DNA from: an uncultured Lachnospiraceae bacterium
GTDB taxonomy: Bacteria > Bacillota > Clostridia > Lachnospirales > Lachnospiraceae
Direction: 5' to 3'
Length of the DNA stretch: 64,000 bases
Assembly: GCA_945919075.1 (NCBI GenBank)
Contig: CAMEIX010000003.1
Location: forward strand, 62,001-126,000
The notes under the pieces: generated by a model
Databases searched by the model: none
Told to the model about the DNA's origin: nothing
The model's input: the letters and a program-made list of their open reading frames with translations, nothing else
Shown here: in pieces, positions 1-9,900 of the stretch
Layout: every line of letters begins with the position of its first letter
Position numbering within the stretch: position 1 is the stretch's first letter
Made by a program: the position numbers and the translations under genes

Positions 1-88
1 CGTGTTTGGTGAATGCCACACCGATTCCGGCAAAGAAAAGCCCTATTATAAACAATACATATCTCTTAAGAACTTCCACTTTTTTCAT
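1..88 (-). CDS. YczE/YitT-type membrane protein, 5' end only
   Basis: Only the first 29 codons lie in the window; the gene continues past base 1. The ATG at 88-86 follows a clear AAGGAG site (rc of 91-100). The translation begins MKKVEVLKRYVLFIIGLFFA and continues GIGVAFTKH, a basic start followed by a membrane helix ending in a short TKH-type motif. This beginning is typical of the YczE/YyaS/YitT family of multi-pass membrane proteins of unknown transport role. The family call rests on this short stretch only. It is the last gene of the minus-strand run that includes the SbcCD-like pair, 67 bases downstream of it. Confidence 0.55.
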   Translation of the reverse strand, partial: MKKVEVLKRYVLFIIGLFFAGIGVAFTKH

Positions 89-155
89 CTGTAACTCCTT
101 CTTATGCGACTTTTTCTATAGCAGGATATACTTTTTCCGACAAAAGTAACTCTTT

Positions 156-2780
156 TTACACCCGGCTTTCATGACAGGTAAAATAGAGTACCTGATATTC
201 TTTCGCAATTTCATCCAGGAAGGCTCTGGCATGGGAAAGCTTCTTCGCATCCAGATTGACAAAGGGATCATCAAACACGAGAAAAGGCTTCTCATCCTGA
301 TACATGGCATCTACTAAAGCCATGCGTTCGCAAATCCGAATCAGATCCTGCCAGCCACTGCTTAGGGAACGTATTTCTCTATATCCGCCCTCTTCATCCT
401 TGGTAATATTAATGTTCGCATCAAACCGAAACTCGTCACCCACTTCCTCCGTAAGCAGGTGGTAATACTTGGTAAAAGCATTTTTAATCGGAGCCACATA
501 TCTGGCAGTCTGTGCTTCCTTTGCCTGTTTTAAGTACTGCTTTGTCATGTCCAGAATATGATATTTCTTTTCTGTTTCCGCTTTGACAGCCACCAGTTCC
601 TCAAGTCTCTCTTCTGCCTCTGCCACATTCATAATTCGTTCGCTTAATGTATCTGCCTGTATCCGGTATGCATGAATCGCCTCATCCGTTTCTTCTATCT
701 TACGATTCAGTTCATCCTGTGCGGCATGAATTTCATCCGGATTTCTCATATTCGCATCCGCTTCTACTTTAAGAAGGGCTTCCACGTCATTATTTTCCAT
801 GAACTGACTAAGTGCCTCCATATCCTTATGAAACTGACTGTTTGCACTATTATATAAGGCAAGCTCCTGTTTGAATCCCAAAAGAATTGCAGTAAAATCT
901 GTCACTTCCTCTGCGTTTATGCTGCGGACAAAATTGTTAAGTTCCTCCTTAAGATGCTTTTCCTCCTCCCAAAGCGCCTGATATTTCTCCTGTCTGTCAC
1001 GTAAGGAGGCATACTGCTCGGATTCTCTCTCCAGCATATTTAAGGTCTCCGTAAAATGGTTCGATGCCTCATCCGGATAATAGCTCTGCAGGAAGGCTTT
1101 AATTTCCTGCTCTGCTTTGCTAAGGCGGCTTTCAAACTGATACCGGGAATACTCTTCTTCCTTCTTGCATAATTCCTGATACTGGGTATAATCCTGTTTC
1201 ATGTCATAGAGCACAGCTTCCACACGTTCCATGGGACAGGCTATGCCGTATTGCCCCAGATAGGCAACTACCTCATCCTTAATTCCTTCCACATGCTTCC
1301 TGTCATGTGCAATTTCTGCTTCCTTTTCTGCCAGTTCCGCGCTGCTTACAGCAGGTTTTATGATGCATCCGATTGCAGCCACAAGAATACCCGCAATCAT
1401 AATCACAACAGGAATGGTTGTACTGTCCATAAGTTTCAGGCCAAGTAAAACTCCACCTGCAAAAAACAGCAATATTCCCAAAATAAGGAGGGACTTTTTC
1501 ATCTGCTCCTTTTGTCTGTGTTCCTTTTTTTGCATTTCAAAGGAAATCTCTTTCTGCCCCAGATTACCGATAATCATATCCTGACTGTTCCAGGCTGCAA
1601 TTTTAAATGCCGTCTGTTCTTCGTTTCCCATGCCCTTAGGATACTTTTCCTTTAAGGCCTTAAGTTTTTCTTGGTCGGAAGCGGTCATCTTCTTTGCCAG
1701 ACTCTCTTCCCGCAGTTCATTCCATTTATTAATATTTTGACGGCAGTCTGCAAGCTGATCTTTCCCGGGATACCCTTGTGCAAAAGTAGCGGTCAGTTTC
1801 TCAAACTTGATGGTTTCTTCACCGGTTAATCTGCTGTCGTTTAGTAAGGGAACCAAAGTATCCCTCTGTCTTGCTTTTTCTAACATGCGGTCTAAGTCTT
1901 CCTCTTTTGGAACACTTACCGGGAAGCTTTCTTTTATACGGTTTAGCCGGGCTTCGCTTTCCTGTGCCTCAAAAAGGAGCTTATGGTACTGTTCCTTTTG
2001 AACCAGCTTTTCTCTGATTTGGCCCACCTTTACAAATTCTTCGTTTACTTCCTTTAGGTGTTTTGTGGCATTCTTTCGGTTTTCCTTTTCTGCCTCCATA
2101 TTCGCCGTAATCTGGGCAAAAGCATGCTCTAAATTTTCGCCCTCTCTGACCTCATTTTGTTTAACCGCGATTTCGTTCTCTAACTTCTTAAGAAGACCGG
2201 TGGAACGCTTGGGGGTTAATCTGTTCATTTCATCCGTAAGGCGCTCCATCACATTTTCGTAATTGTTAATATCATCCGTTGCATCCGATAAATTGCCTAT
2301 TTTGGCACTAATATCGTCTGCAATACCGGTTTTTAAATCTTCCGGCACAATCCCATTTTGTGCAACAAAAACAGTTCTTAGGAAGGAAGCCTCGTCAATT
2401 CCAAAGAGTTCCTGGCCGATTCCATCCAAGGAAAAATCTTTGGAAGTTAAATTGGTGCTTACCTCATAAAGACCTGCACTGTCATCCTTTTCCTTATTTC
2501 CAAAGACTCGACGCAGTTCGTATTCCTTCCCATTTGATTCAAAGAAAATTTTTCCCCCGTAAACACCCTTGTTCCAGGGGCGGTATTTTTCTCTTTCCCT
2601 GTCCGCAAGTGCCTTCTTGCCCTCTCCAAAAAAGCCATAAAACATAACCTTAATAAAGGTGGCTAAGGTACTCTTTCCCCAGGCATTATCCTCCAGAAAC
2701 ACCGTTACGTCATCCTGAAAATCCACCTTAAAATCCTGTAATTTACCGAAGCCTTCTATATAACATGAAATCAGTTTCAT
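156..2780 (-). CDS. SbcC/YhaN-like ATPase with coiled coil and internal membrane hairpin
   Basis: An 874-residue SMC/Rad50-like ATPase, the probable ATPase half of a DNA end-processing nuclease. The N-terminal P-loop is DNAWGKST (about residues 31-38), a variant lacking the usual first glycine. Long charged coiled-coil segments follow, and the C-terminal part holds an ABC signature-like LSSGWQDLIRIC and a Walker B FLVFDDPF followed by a D-loop. Between the two coiled-coil arms, around residues 427-477, are two strongly hydrophobic stretches (KSLLILGILLFFAGG and IPVVIMIAGILVAA). These would form a membrane hairpin where Rad50/SbcC has its zinc hook, as in YhaN-type proteins. Its ATG overlaps the stop of the upstream SbcD-like gene by 4 bases, so the two are translationally coupled. 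Partner and role are inferred from this pairing. Confidence 0.8.
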   Translation of the reverse strand: MKLISCYIEGFGKLQDFKVDFQDDVTVFLEDNAWGKSTLATFIKVMFYGFFGEGKKALADREREKYRPWNKGVYGGKIFFESNGKEYELRRVFGNKEKDDSAGLYEVSTNLTSKDFSLDGIGQELFGIDEASFLRTVFVAQNGIVPEDLKTGIADDISAKIGNLSDATDDINNYENVMERLTDEMNRLTPKRSTGLLKKLENEIAVKQNEVREGENLEHAFAQITANMEAEKENRKNATKHLKEVNEEFVKVGQIREKLVQKEQYHKLLFEAQESEARLNRIKESFPVSVPKEEDLDRMLEKARQRDTLVPLLNDSRLTGEETIKFEKLTATFAQGYPGKDQLADCRQNINKWNELREESLAKKMTASDQEKLKALKEKYPKGMGNEEQTAFKIAAWNSQDMIIGNLGQKEISFEMQKKEHRQKEQMKKSLLILGILLFFAGGVLLGLKLMDSTTIPVVIMIAGILVAAIGCIIKPAVSSAELAEKEAEIAHDRKHVEGIKDEVVAYLGQYGIACPMERVEAVLYDMKQDYTQYQELCKKEEEYSRYQFESRLSKAEQEIKAFLQSYYPDEASNHFTETLNMLERESEQYASLRDRQEKYQALWEEEKHLKEELNNFVRSINAEEVTDFTAILLGFKQELALYNSANSQFHKDMEALSQFMENNDVEALLKVEADANMRNPDEIHAAQDELNRKIEETDEAIHAYRIQADTLSERIMNVAEAEERLEELVAVKAETEKKYHILDMTKQYLKQAKEAQTARYVAPIKNAFTKYYHLLTEEVGDEFRFDANINITKDEEGGYREIRSLSSGWQDLIRICERMALVDAMYQDEKPFLVFDDPFVNLDAKKLSHARAFLDEIAKEYQVLYFTCHESRV

Positions 2781-3889
2781 TGGTTAAACTCCTCTCCGGC
2801 AAGCGCTAAAATACCGCAGCGGATTACCTCACCTTTTTCTTCTTCGGTCAGTTCTTTAGAGGACATGACCGTTCTGATAAATTCCCCCTTTAAGGAGGCA
2901 TCATGTTCATAGATCAGGTAATCCACCTTGCATTTTGTTTCATCATCCACTTTGACAAAGTAAAAATCTTCTTCAAAATGACTTCGGATATAGGGAATAT
3001 TTTTATCACATTCCACATCCACATCACCCTGTAACACAATCTTAACCAGGCTTTTTGCGGGAATGTTTTCCTCCCTTAATTTGTCCCTGATGAAAGCCAC
3101 CATCTCATCCGAATTTTTGCAGCCGCTTACGTCAACCACCGGTGCATAAATTCTTCTTGTAGCAATACTTACAAAGGAATGGCTAAAATGACCGGTCTCT
3201 TCCTCCACATCGATTACCACAAATCCATGTTCCCCACATTCATCAAAGCCTCTTCCTTCCAGACATCCCGGATAACACATACTGCCACGGTCATCTAATT
3301 TTTCCATACTATAACTATGAATATGTCCCAGGGCCAGATAATCAATCCCCTTATTCCTAAGCTCCGAAACAGGAATGACCTCCACCTTATCCTTGGACTG
3401 GTATTTATTCGTCTGCCCGTGAAGAGTCACAATGTTAAAATCCCTGCTGTTTAAGGTCAGCCTGTTATACAGACTGCTGTTATCCTGCTTGTCAAACTCC
3501 ACTCCATAAAGCATGATATTGCCTCTATCGGTCTTACCAATCTGATAGGATGTCCAGTCTGTGGAAAAGAAGTGCAGATTCTTTGGGATTTCCTCCATAC
3601 TGGCTAAAAAGCTGTTTACATCATGATTTCCCTTCAAATAGTAAAAATCTACATCAGGATGGGTGCAGATGCAATTGTATACTGCATTCATGGCTGTCTT
3701 GGATACCTTATTCGTATCAAACAGGTCCCCTGCTATCAGGATAACAGAAATCCTTTGTTCCTCTGCATAATCTATCATCCTAAGAAAGGTTCTTAAAATC
3801 TCTGCTTTGCGCTCTTTACTTTTTTCTCTTTCTAGATTCGCACTCATTCTGGAATCCAGATGAATATCTGCACAATGAATAAATTTCAT
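2777..3889 (-). CDS. SbcD/YhaO-like DNA repair exonuclease (metallophosphoesterase)
   Basis: A 370-residue calcineurin-like phosphoesterase, the nuclease partner of the downstream SbcC/YhaN-like ATPase. The metal-binding motifs are intact: CADIHLD at residues 6-12, GDLFD at 54-58, KGNHD at 86-90, and a later LGHIHSYS. The family (SbcD/Mre11, YhaO) uses two Mn2+ ions to degrade DNA ends and hairpins. The start ATG at 3889 is preceded by AGAGGGATTTT. The gene lies only 35 bases after the stop of the giant secreted peptidase gene, and no terminator is visible between them, so read-through from the surface-protein cluster is possible. The 4-base overlap with the next gene supports a two-gene unit. 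Confidence 0.85.
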   Translation of the reverse strand: MKFIHCADIHLDSRMSANLEREKSKERKAEILRTFLRMIDYAEEQRISVILIAGDLFDTNKVSKTAMNAVYNCICTHPDVDFYYLKGNHDVNSFLASMEEIPKNLHFFSTDWTSYQIGKTDRGNIMLYGVEFDKQDNSSLYNRLTLNSRDFNIVTLHGQTNKYQSKDKVEVIPVSELRNKGIDYLALGHIHSYSMEKLDDRGSMCYPGCLEGRGFDECGEHGFVVIDVEEETGHFSHSFVSIATRRIYAPVVDVSGCKNSDEMVAFIRDKLREENIPAKSLVKIVLQGDVDVECDKNIPYIRSHFEEDFYFVKVDDETKCKVDYLIYEHDASLKGEFIRTVMSSKELTEEEKGEVIRCGILALAGEEFNQ

Positions 3890-3924
3890 AAAATCCCTCT
3901 GTTTCTTTCATTCATGTAAATCAT

Positions 3925-6900
3925 TTATTCCCAAACCGCATACAGAAATACGCTAGAGCCGGTTACCATATCCGGGGAAGGACTAAATTTTGCCTTATCC
4001 TGATAAATCACAGCTCCTCCTTTTTTATCCGACCAACCTAAAAAAGTATGGCCGGTATTCTTAAAGGAATTGGCCGGAAGGGCAGTTCCTTCCACCATAT
4101 TGACAATCTTAAAGGCCGGAAGTGTGTTATGGGTGTCTACCAAAACCACCGTATACCGGATATTTCTGGGGGTAATGGAAAAGCTTACGGTTTTATATCC
4201 GCCATAATTTCCGATGCCGCGGATGGTGACCTTGGCGGTTCCTTTTTCCACATTATTCTCATAGCCTACAATCTCAAAATCCTTGTCGGTAAGCACTGCC
4301 TTACCCACGGTAACACTGATGTAGTTGTAGGCACTGCTGTCTGTATTGGTCAGATAAATGGGCCTTCCGGTGTACTGCTGTTTATTAATCTTTACCGTTG
4401 CCTTGGAAATGTCGTTTTGTACGACTCTAAAGCTTACCTTGGTACTGCTTCCGGCATACTCCCCATTTCCGTAAATCGTTACATTAAGTACCATTCCCAC
4501 CTGCAGGATATCGGTATCCGTAACCTTTTCCCCGGCTTTTCTTGTAAGGGTGGTTCCATCCTTCTGCTTGACCTCATATGTCGCAGCATAAGTATAGGAG
4601 CCTGAGGTTTTGGCACTCTTTACAAAGGATTTATAATAGTCCTTTCCGGCGGAAAGCTTTTTGCCGTTTACATCCGTAATCGTAATGACCGGATTACATG
4701 CGCCCGCCTTACCTATTGCCTTGAAGTCAGCTACCTGGACGTTTAACTCGCCTATCCTGCCTTTCTGGATGCTATAGTCAAACTCCACCTTGCCCGTATA
4801 GTTGCCCTTACCGGTTACAGTCAGTTTGGCAGGTTTTCCGCTGCCGGTATGATTGCTGTATTTTAAGGTATAATCCTTATTCTTCAGTAAAGTTTTTCCA
4901 TTACCGTTCACCGTAGGCTCCGGACAGGTACCGCCCTTGGTATAGGCATAAACATACTTTTGCGTATCATCCAAATCCTTTGGCATCCGGATGTCCCCGG
5001 CTGCTATGGGTTTGGGGGTAATGGTAAAGCTTTTGGTCAGGGTACCCGAATAACCATTAATACCCGTGATCATGACCTTGGCTTTTCCTGCGTTTACATT
5101 GTTTGCGTAGGTGACTGTATAGTCCTGCCCCTCTTTCAAGGCCTGTCCCGAAAGGCTTAGCGTCAGTGCCGGTTTCAATGGACCTGCGGTATAAATCTGT
5201 GCCGGGATGGGAGCCACTTCTGCCTTGACTATGGAGGTGCCCAGTACCTTAAAGGTAACCGTCTTGGAACCCACAAAGGCATATGTGTTTTCTTGGTTGT
5301 CAAGACCGGTGAGGGTTACCTGGGCAGTTCCAACCCCTATATTTTTCCTGTAGGTAACGGTATAATCCACGCCCTCTTTAAGCGTCATTTTCTGGTAGGT
5401 AACCTTTAGGGCATTGGCATCCAGCTTAATCTCTTCCCCGGTGTAGTACTGATCCGGGATTTTGGCAATCGTTACCTTGGACAGTAAAATCTTATTATTC
5501 GGTGCAATGACTTCCTTGATTTCTTTTGTGCCGTAATAGTTCCCGTTACCGGTAACCGTTATCGAGTATGTTCCGACCGCGGAGAAATCTCCGGCTCCGT
5601 ACTCGAGCGTGTAATCTGTACCTTTTTTCAATTTTACACTCTTTCCGTTTAACTCATAGGTCAGCACAGGGGACGCTTTTTGAATCCTGTTATTAAATAA
5701 AACATGAATATCATCTGCATCTGCTTTGGAAATATCCAGCCGGTTAATCGTAAAATATTGAACAACACTTCCCGTAAAGCGTCCTTTTCCGGTAATCGTA
5801 ATTGCCGCCCTATCGGATGCCTTTACGTTATTTGAATATTTTATCGTACAATCGGTTCCGAGAGTCAGAATTTTATTATTATAATATACATGAAGGTTGG
5901 GCTGGGAAATTGCTTTCCCTGTATAATCGGAAGCTTTAACTCCGGCTGTCCACAAACCGTTCGGGATGTAATCGACAATCTCTGCTTCGATTTCTTCACG
6001 CGTTTTACCGGTTCTTTGCACTGCATTTGCTACCAGTTCCTCATAATCCTCCGGATATTTATCAATATCTCCCAAATCGAATTTCCAGTGCGCGTACAGG
6101 GTTGTATCCGATAAAAGCCTGTAAATTGTATTTTCTGTTATCTGATTTCCACCGATAGGAGCGTCATACCAGCCAATAAATTCGCAGGAATTTCTTGTAG
6201 CTGTTGGAAGAGTACCATATTTCTTCTCATAGGTGACTGAAAATGTGGGCACACTGACTTCGCCCTTGTTTCCGTCAAAAGTAACAGTGTAGGTATTCAC
6301 TTCCCAGACGGCATAAAATGTTACTTCCGTAGTTTCCTTATCAATCACTCCCATTTTCTTGAGATTATATTTCTCATTCGGTTTAAGCACCACATCACCG
6401 TTTTCCTCAAGACTGTAACCGATTAAATGATGGCCGGTCTTTACGAAGAAATATTCGTATTTGGAAGAATCCGTGAAATCAGGAACCGTATAATCTGCAT
6501 CATATTTTATGGTTGAGAATAAATAATCCCTTCCGTTTTCGGAACCGTTGCCCGCAAACCTTACCTTGTAAGTATTCGGTTCCCAGACCGCATAAAATGT
6601 AAGTTCTACCGTATCATAATCAATCAGATTCAGAGTGCTTAAACTATAGGAATCGCCGGCCTTTAGGGCAACCTCTCCGCCATCCGTAAAACTGAATCCA
6701 GCAATATGATAACCTAATTTGCAGTAATAGAACTCATATTTGGATGAATCTTCAAAGTCCGGAAAAATATAGGTTATATCATAAGTGTAATTTCCGTAAT
6801 AACTCTTTCCGTTCTCAGATCCGTTGCTTTTAAATGTAATTTTATAAGTTTTTGCTTTCCACACCGCATAAAGGGAAACGGTTTCCGTATCTTCACTAAC

Positions 6901-9900
6901 CCCTTCAATCCGGTTGAGATTTATTTTACCGCCTTGTTCAAATAAGACTTTTCCATCCTTCGTAAGGCTGTAGCCGGCAAGTTCATAACCTAATTTAACG
7001 AATCTCTTCTGTACGGTGGAAGCTGTCAAATCCGGCACGTCATATTCAGTTCCGTAATTCCAATTGTAGTAATATCCGGTTCCGTCTGTATCCGCACCAT
7101 TCGGATAGAATATTACTTTTGTGGTTTTCTCTTTCCAGTGAGCATAAAGCGTGATGTTATCGGTTACGATGTAATCTTCGGTAACTTTCGTACCACCGTC
7201 TTTTTGTGTATACCAGCCATCGAAAGAACTTCCTTTTTTCGTAGGGGTAGGCAGGGTACCAATCGCCTGACCGCTAAGAAGCCTTCTTTCAGACTCTTCT
7301 TCCGATAGTGCCTCTCCACCGTTTACATCAAAGTTTACCTTTACCTGCTTGCCAAAATGTGCATAGAGGGTCCTTGTCATGTTAAGGGTTATTTTGTCTC
7401 CCCCCTTACCGATACAGGTTCCACCCTCGCTATTGGTATACCAACCGGTAAACACATAGCCCTCTTTAGAGGCATCAGGCAGAGTAATCTCTTTGTCCTC
7501 CCATACTGCATAAAGGTTGATAATCTTAGAAGTATCTGTTAGATTTAGGATTTCAGCACCATCCGTATATGCCACTTCACCATTCGCGGTAAGTGCCCAG
7601 CCCTTAAATTCGGAGTCTATTGTAAGCATATCCGTATCACATTCTCCTCCCGCATAACTAAAGGAAAGCGTGAATTTGCGCTGAAAACTGTTTGTGCTTA
7701 AAGTTTCCTTCGTGTCATAGGTAAATGTCTGGTTAGACATGGTTCCTTTTGTAGCACCTCTATCCACAAATTTGATGGAATAGGTAATCGGTACGTAGTG
7801 GGCATAAAATGTAGTATCCCCCTGGATATTTACTATTTGCTCTGCAGTAATCTTAGTCCCGCCAGTCGTCTGGGTATACCAGCCCTCAAAGGTATACCCC
7901 GTCCTTGTGGGAGTGGGCAGTTCTCCATAAGGTTTGGCTACGGTTACTGTCTTACTCCTTTGGTCTTGTGGAAGTAAATCTCCCCCATTTTCCTCAAAGG
8001 TAATGGTATAAGACTTTGCTTCTCCCACACTCCATTTTGCATAATAAGTCCTGTCAGAGGTGATATAGGTGTCCGTTGCTCCCAGTACCGTACCGGAAAA
8101 ATCAGGCTCCAGATACCAGCCCTCAAAGGTATAGCCCTCGCGGACCGGAATCGGTAAGGTAACAGTAGTGGTCATCCTTGCATAAGTCGGCGCATCTGCA
8201 GGATTGGTGCCACCGTTTAATTCATAATTCAGGTTAAAGCTTCTGTAGTTATAGGCAGCACCATAAGATAACCAGCTGTCCTTAGAGTCCACATACGTAT
8301 ATACACTATACAGAGCATTGCACCAGCTCTCCACATCCTCCTTAAAATAGTCATCCTCAAAATGGTAAGTGGCACTTCCATCCGCTCTGATTCTGCCTGT
8401 CTCTACATACTCTGCAGTATCATTAATCCTACGTTTAATGACATAATAATCTGCCCCCGGTACGGCATCCCACCACACCTTGGTGATGCCGTCCGAAAAT
8501 GCACCACAGTTTACTTTCGGATCTTTCAAGCTGATATCTACTGTGATAGAGTCTTTGATGTCGGAAACTTCCACGGTAAAAGTTACCTTGCCATAGCGAA
8601 GGAAGGTTGCCCTTCCTTCATTGTCGATGGTGGCAAGACTTGTATCGGAGCTAGAAAAGATAATCCCCTCCTCCGAAATGCTTGCATCCCCTTTTTCTAA
8701 TTTGTAGCTGTAGTCCTTAGTTTCCCCGGCAAAAGCGCTTTCGTCTCCTAAGATTTGTATATCGCCGACTCTTACCTCGAAGCTTCTTTCCATTCCATTA
8801 AAACTTGCACTGATACGGGTTTTCCCCACTGCCACACCGGTTACTACTCCGCTTTTTACGGTGGCAATACTTTCATCTGCACTGCTCCAGGAAACAGCAG
8901 ATGCCGTAACTCCCTGTATCCCGATTTCTGCCAAGGAACCTACTTTAATCGTTACGCCATCTGTTTCCAGATTTTCATCTGTAAAAGAAAAATCGTCCAG
9001 GCTCTCATAAAGGTTTTTGGTGTAGGCTTTGATTTCCACGTTTCCACCATATACTGCGCCTGCATCCTTCCATGCGTATTGGGGATTCCACTTTAAATAG
9101 CTTTGTCCGGCTTCCGCATAGGAGACAGTTTTCCAGCCAGTTGATTCATAGTCTGCTTCAATTCCTACCCGTATATTTTCATCCGTATCACCGGTTAAGG
9201 TAAGGACAACCGCATATTTGTCCCCTTTATTCAGACGCACGCTGTTTTTTAGCGGGATGGTATAGTAGCCTGCAAAGGTGGTTTCCCCGGAAACCGTGGC
9301 ATCCTCTTTTAGGCTGCCGCTGGTAGGATCATTTGCATCTGTGGGATTCAGATAAATTTGTACCGTATAACCCACATTCGCATCCCAGAAATGAAAGCCC
9401 ACTGCCTCTAAGGTTTCTCCGGTTTCACAGGCCTTTGCCGTAAATACATTGGCCACCTGTACTCCACTTGAAGCATTAAATGCACTGCCTGCTATACTGG
9501 CATCATACTGATAATTATTATCATAATTATAGGCATCTTCCACATCATAAACGTAGCAGACTTCGGATAAGCTGGTATCATAATAGGAAACCCAGAAATA
9601 CTGATAATAGCTTTCCTCCTCTGACCCTTCATATGCCCAGCTGTTTCGAAGTAACCAGGCACCGTCCCCCTCAGGCTGGTTCTCTGTACCAAAGTATTCC
9701 TTGGGGAAATTGTCGTTCCAGCCGATTGCCAGATTTGCATGATTCGTACTGTTATTTACATAATTATAAAAACAATTATGTTCCCCATTATAATATTTAC
9801 TGTCCGCAAAATAGCTCATAGAAACAGCGCCATATTCCATGATGGCCTGCTTGATATACTCGGGATTCGTTTCTCTGTTGATCACATAGTAATTTTCCAG

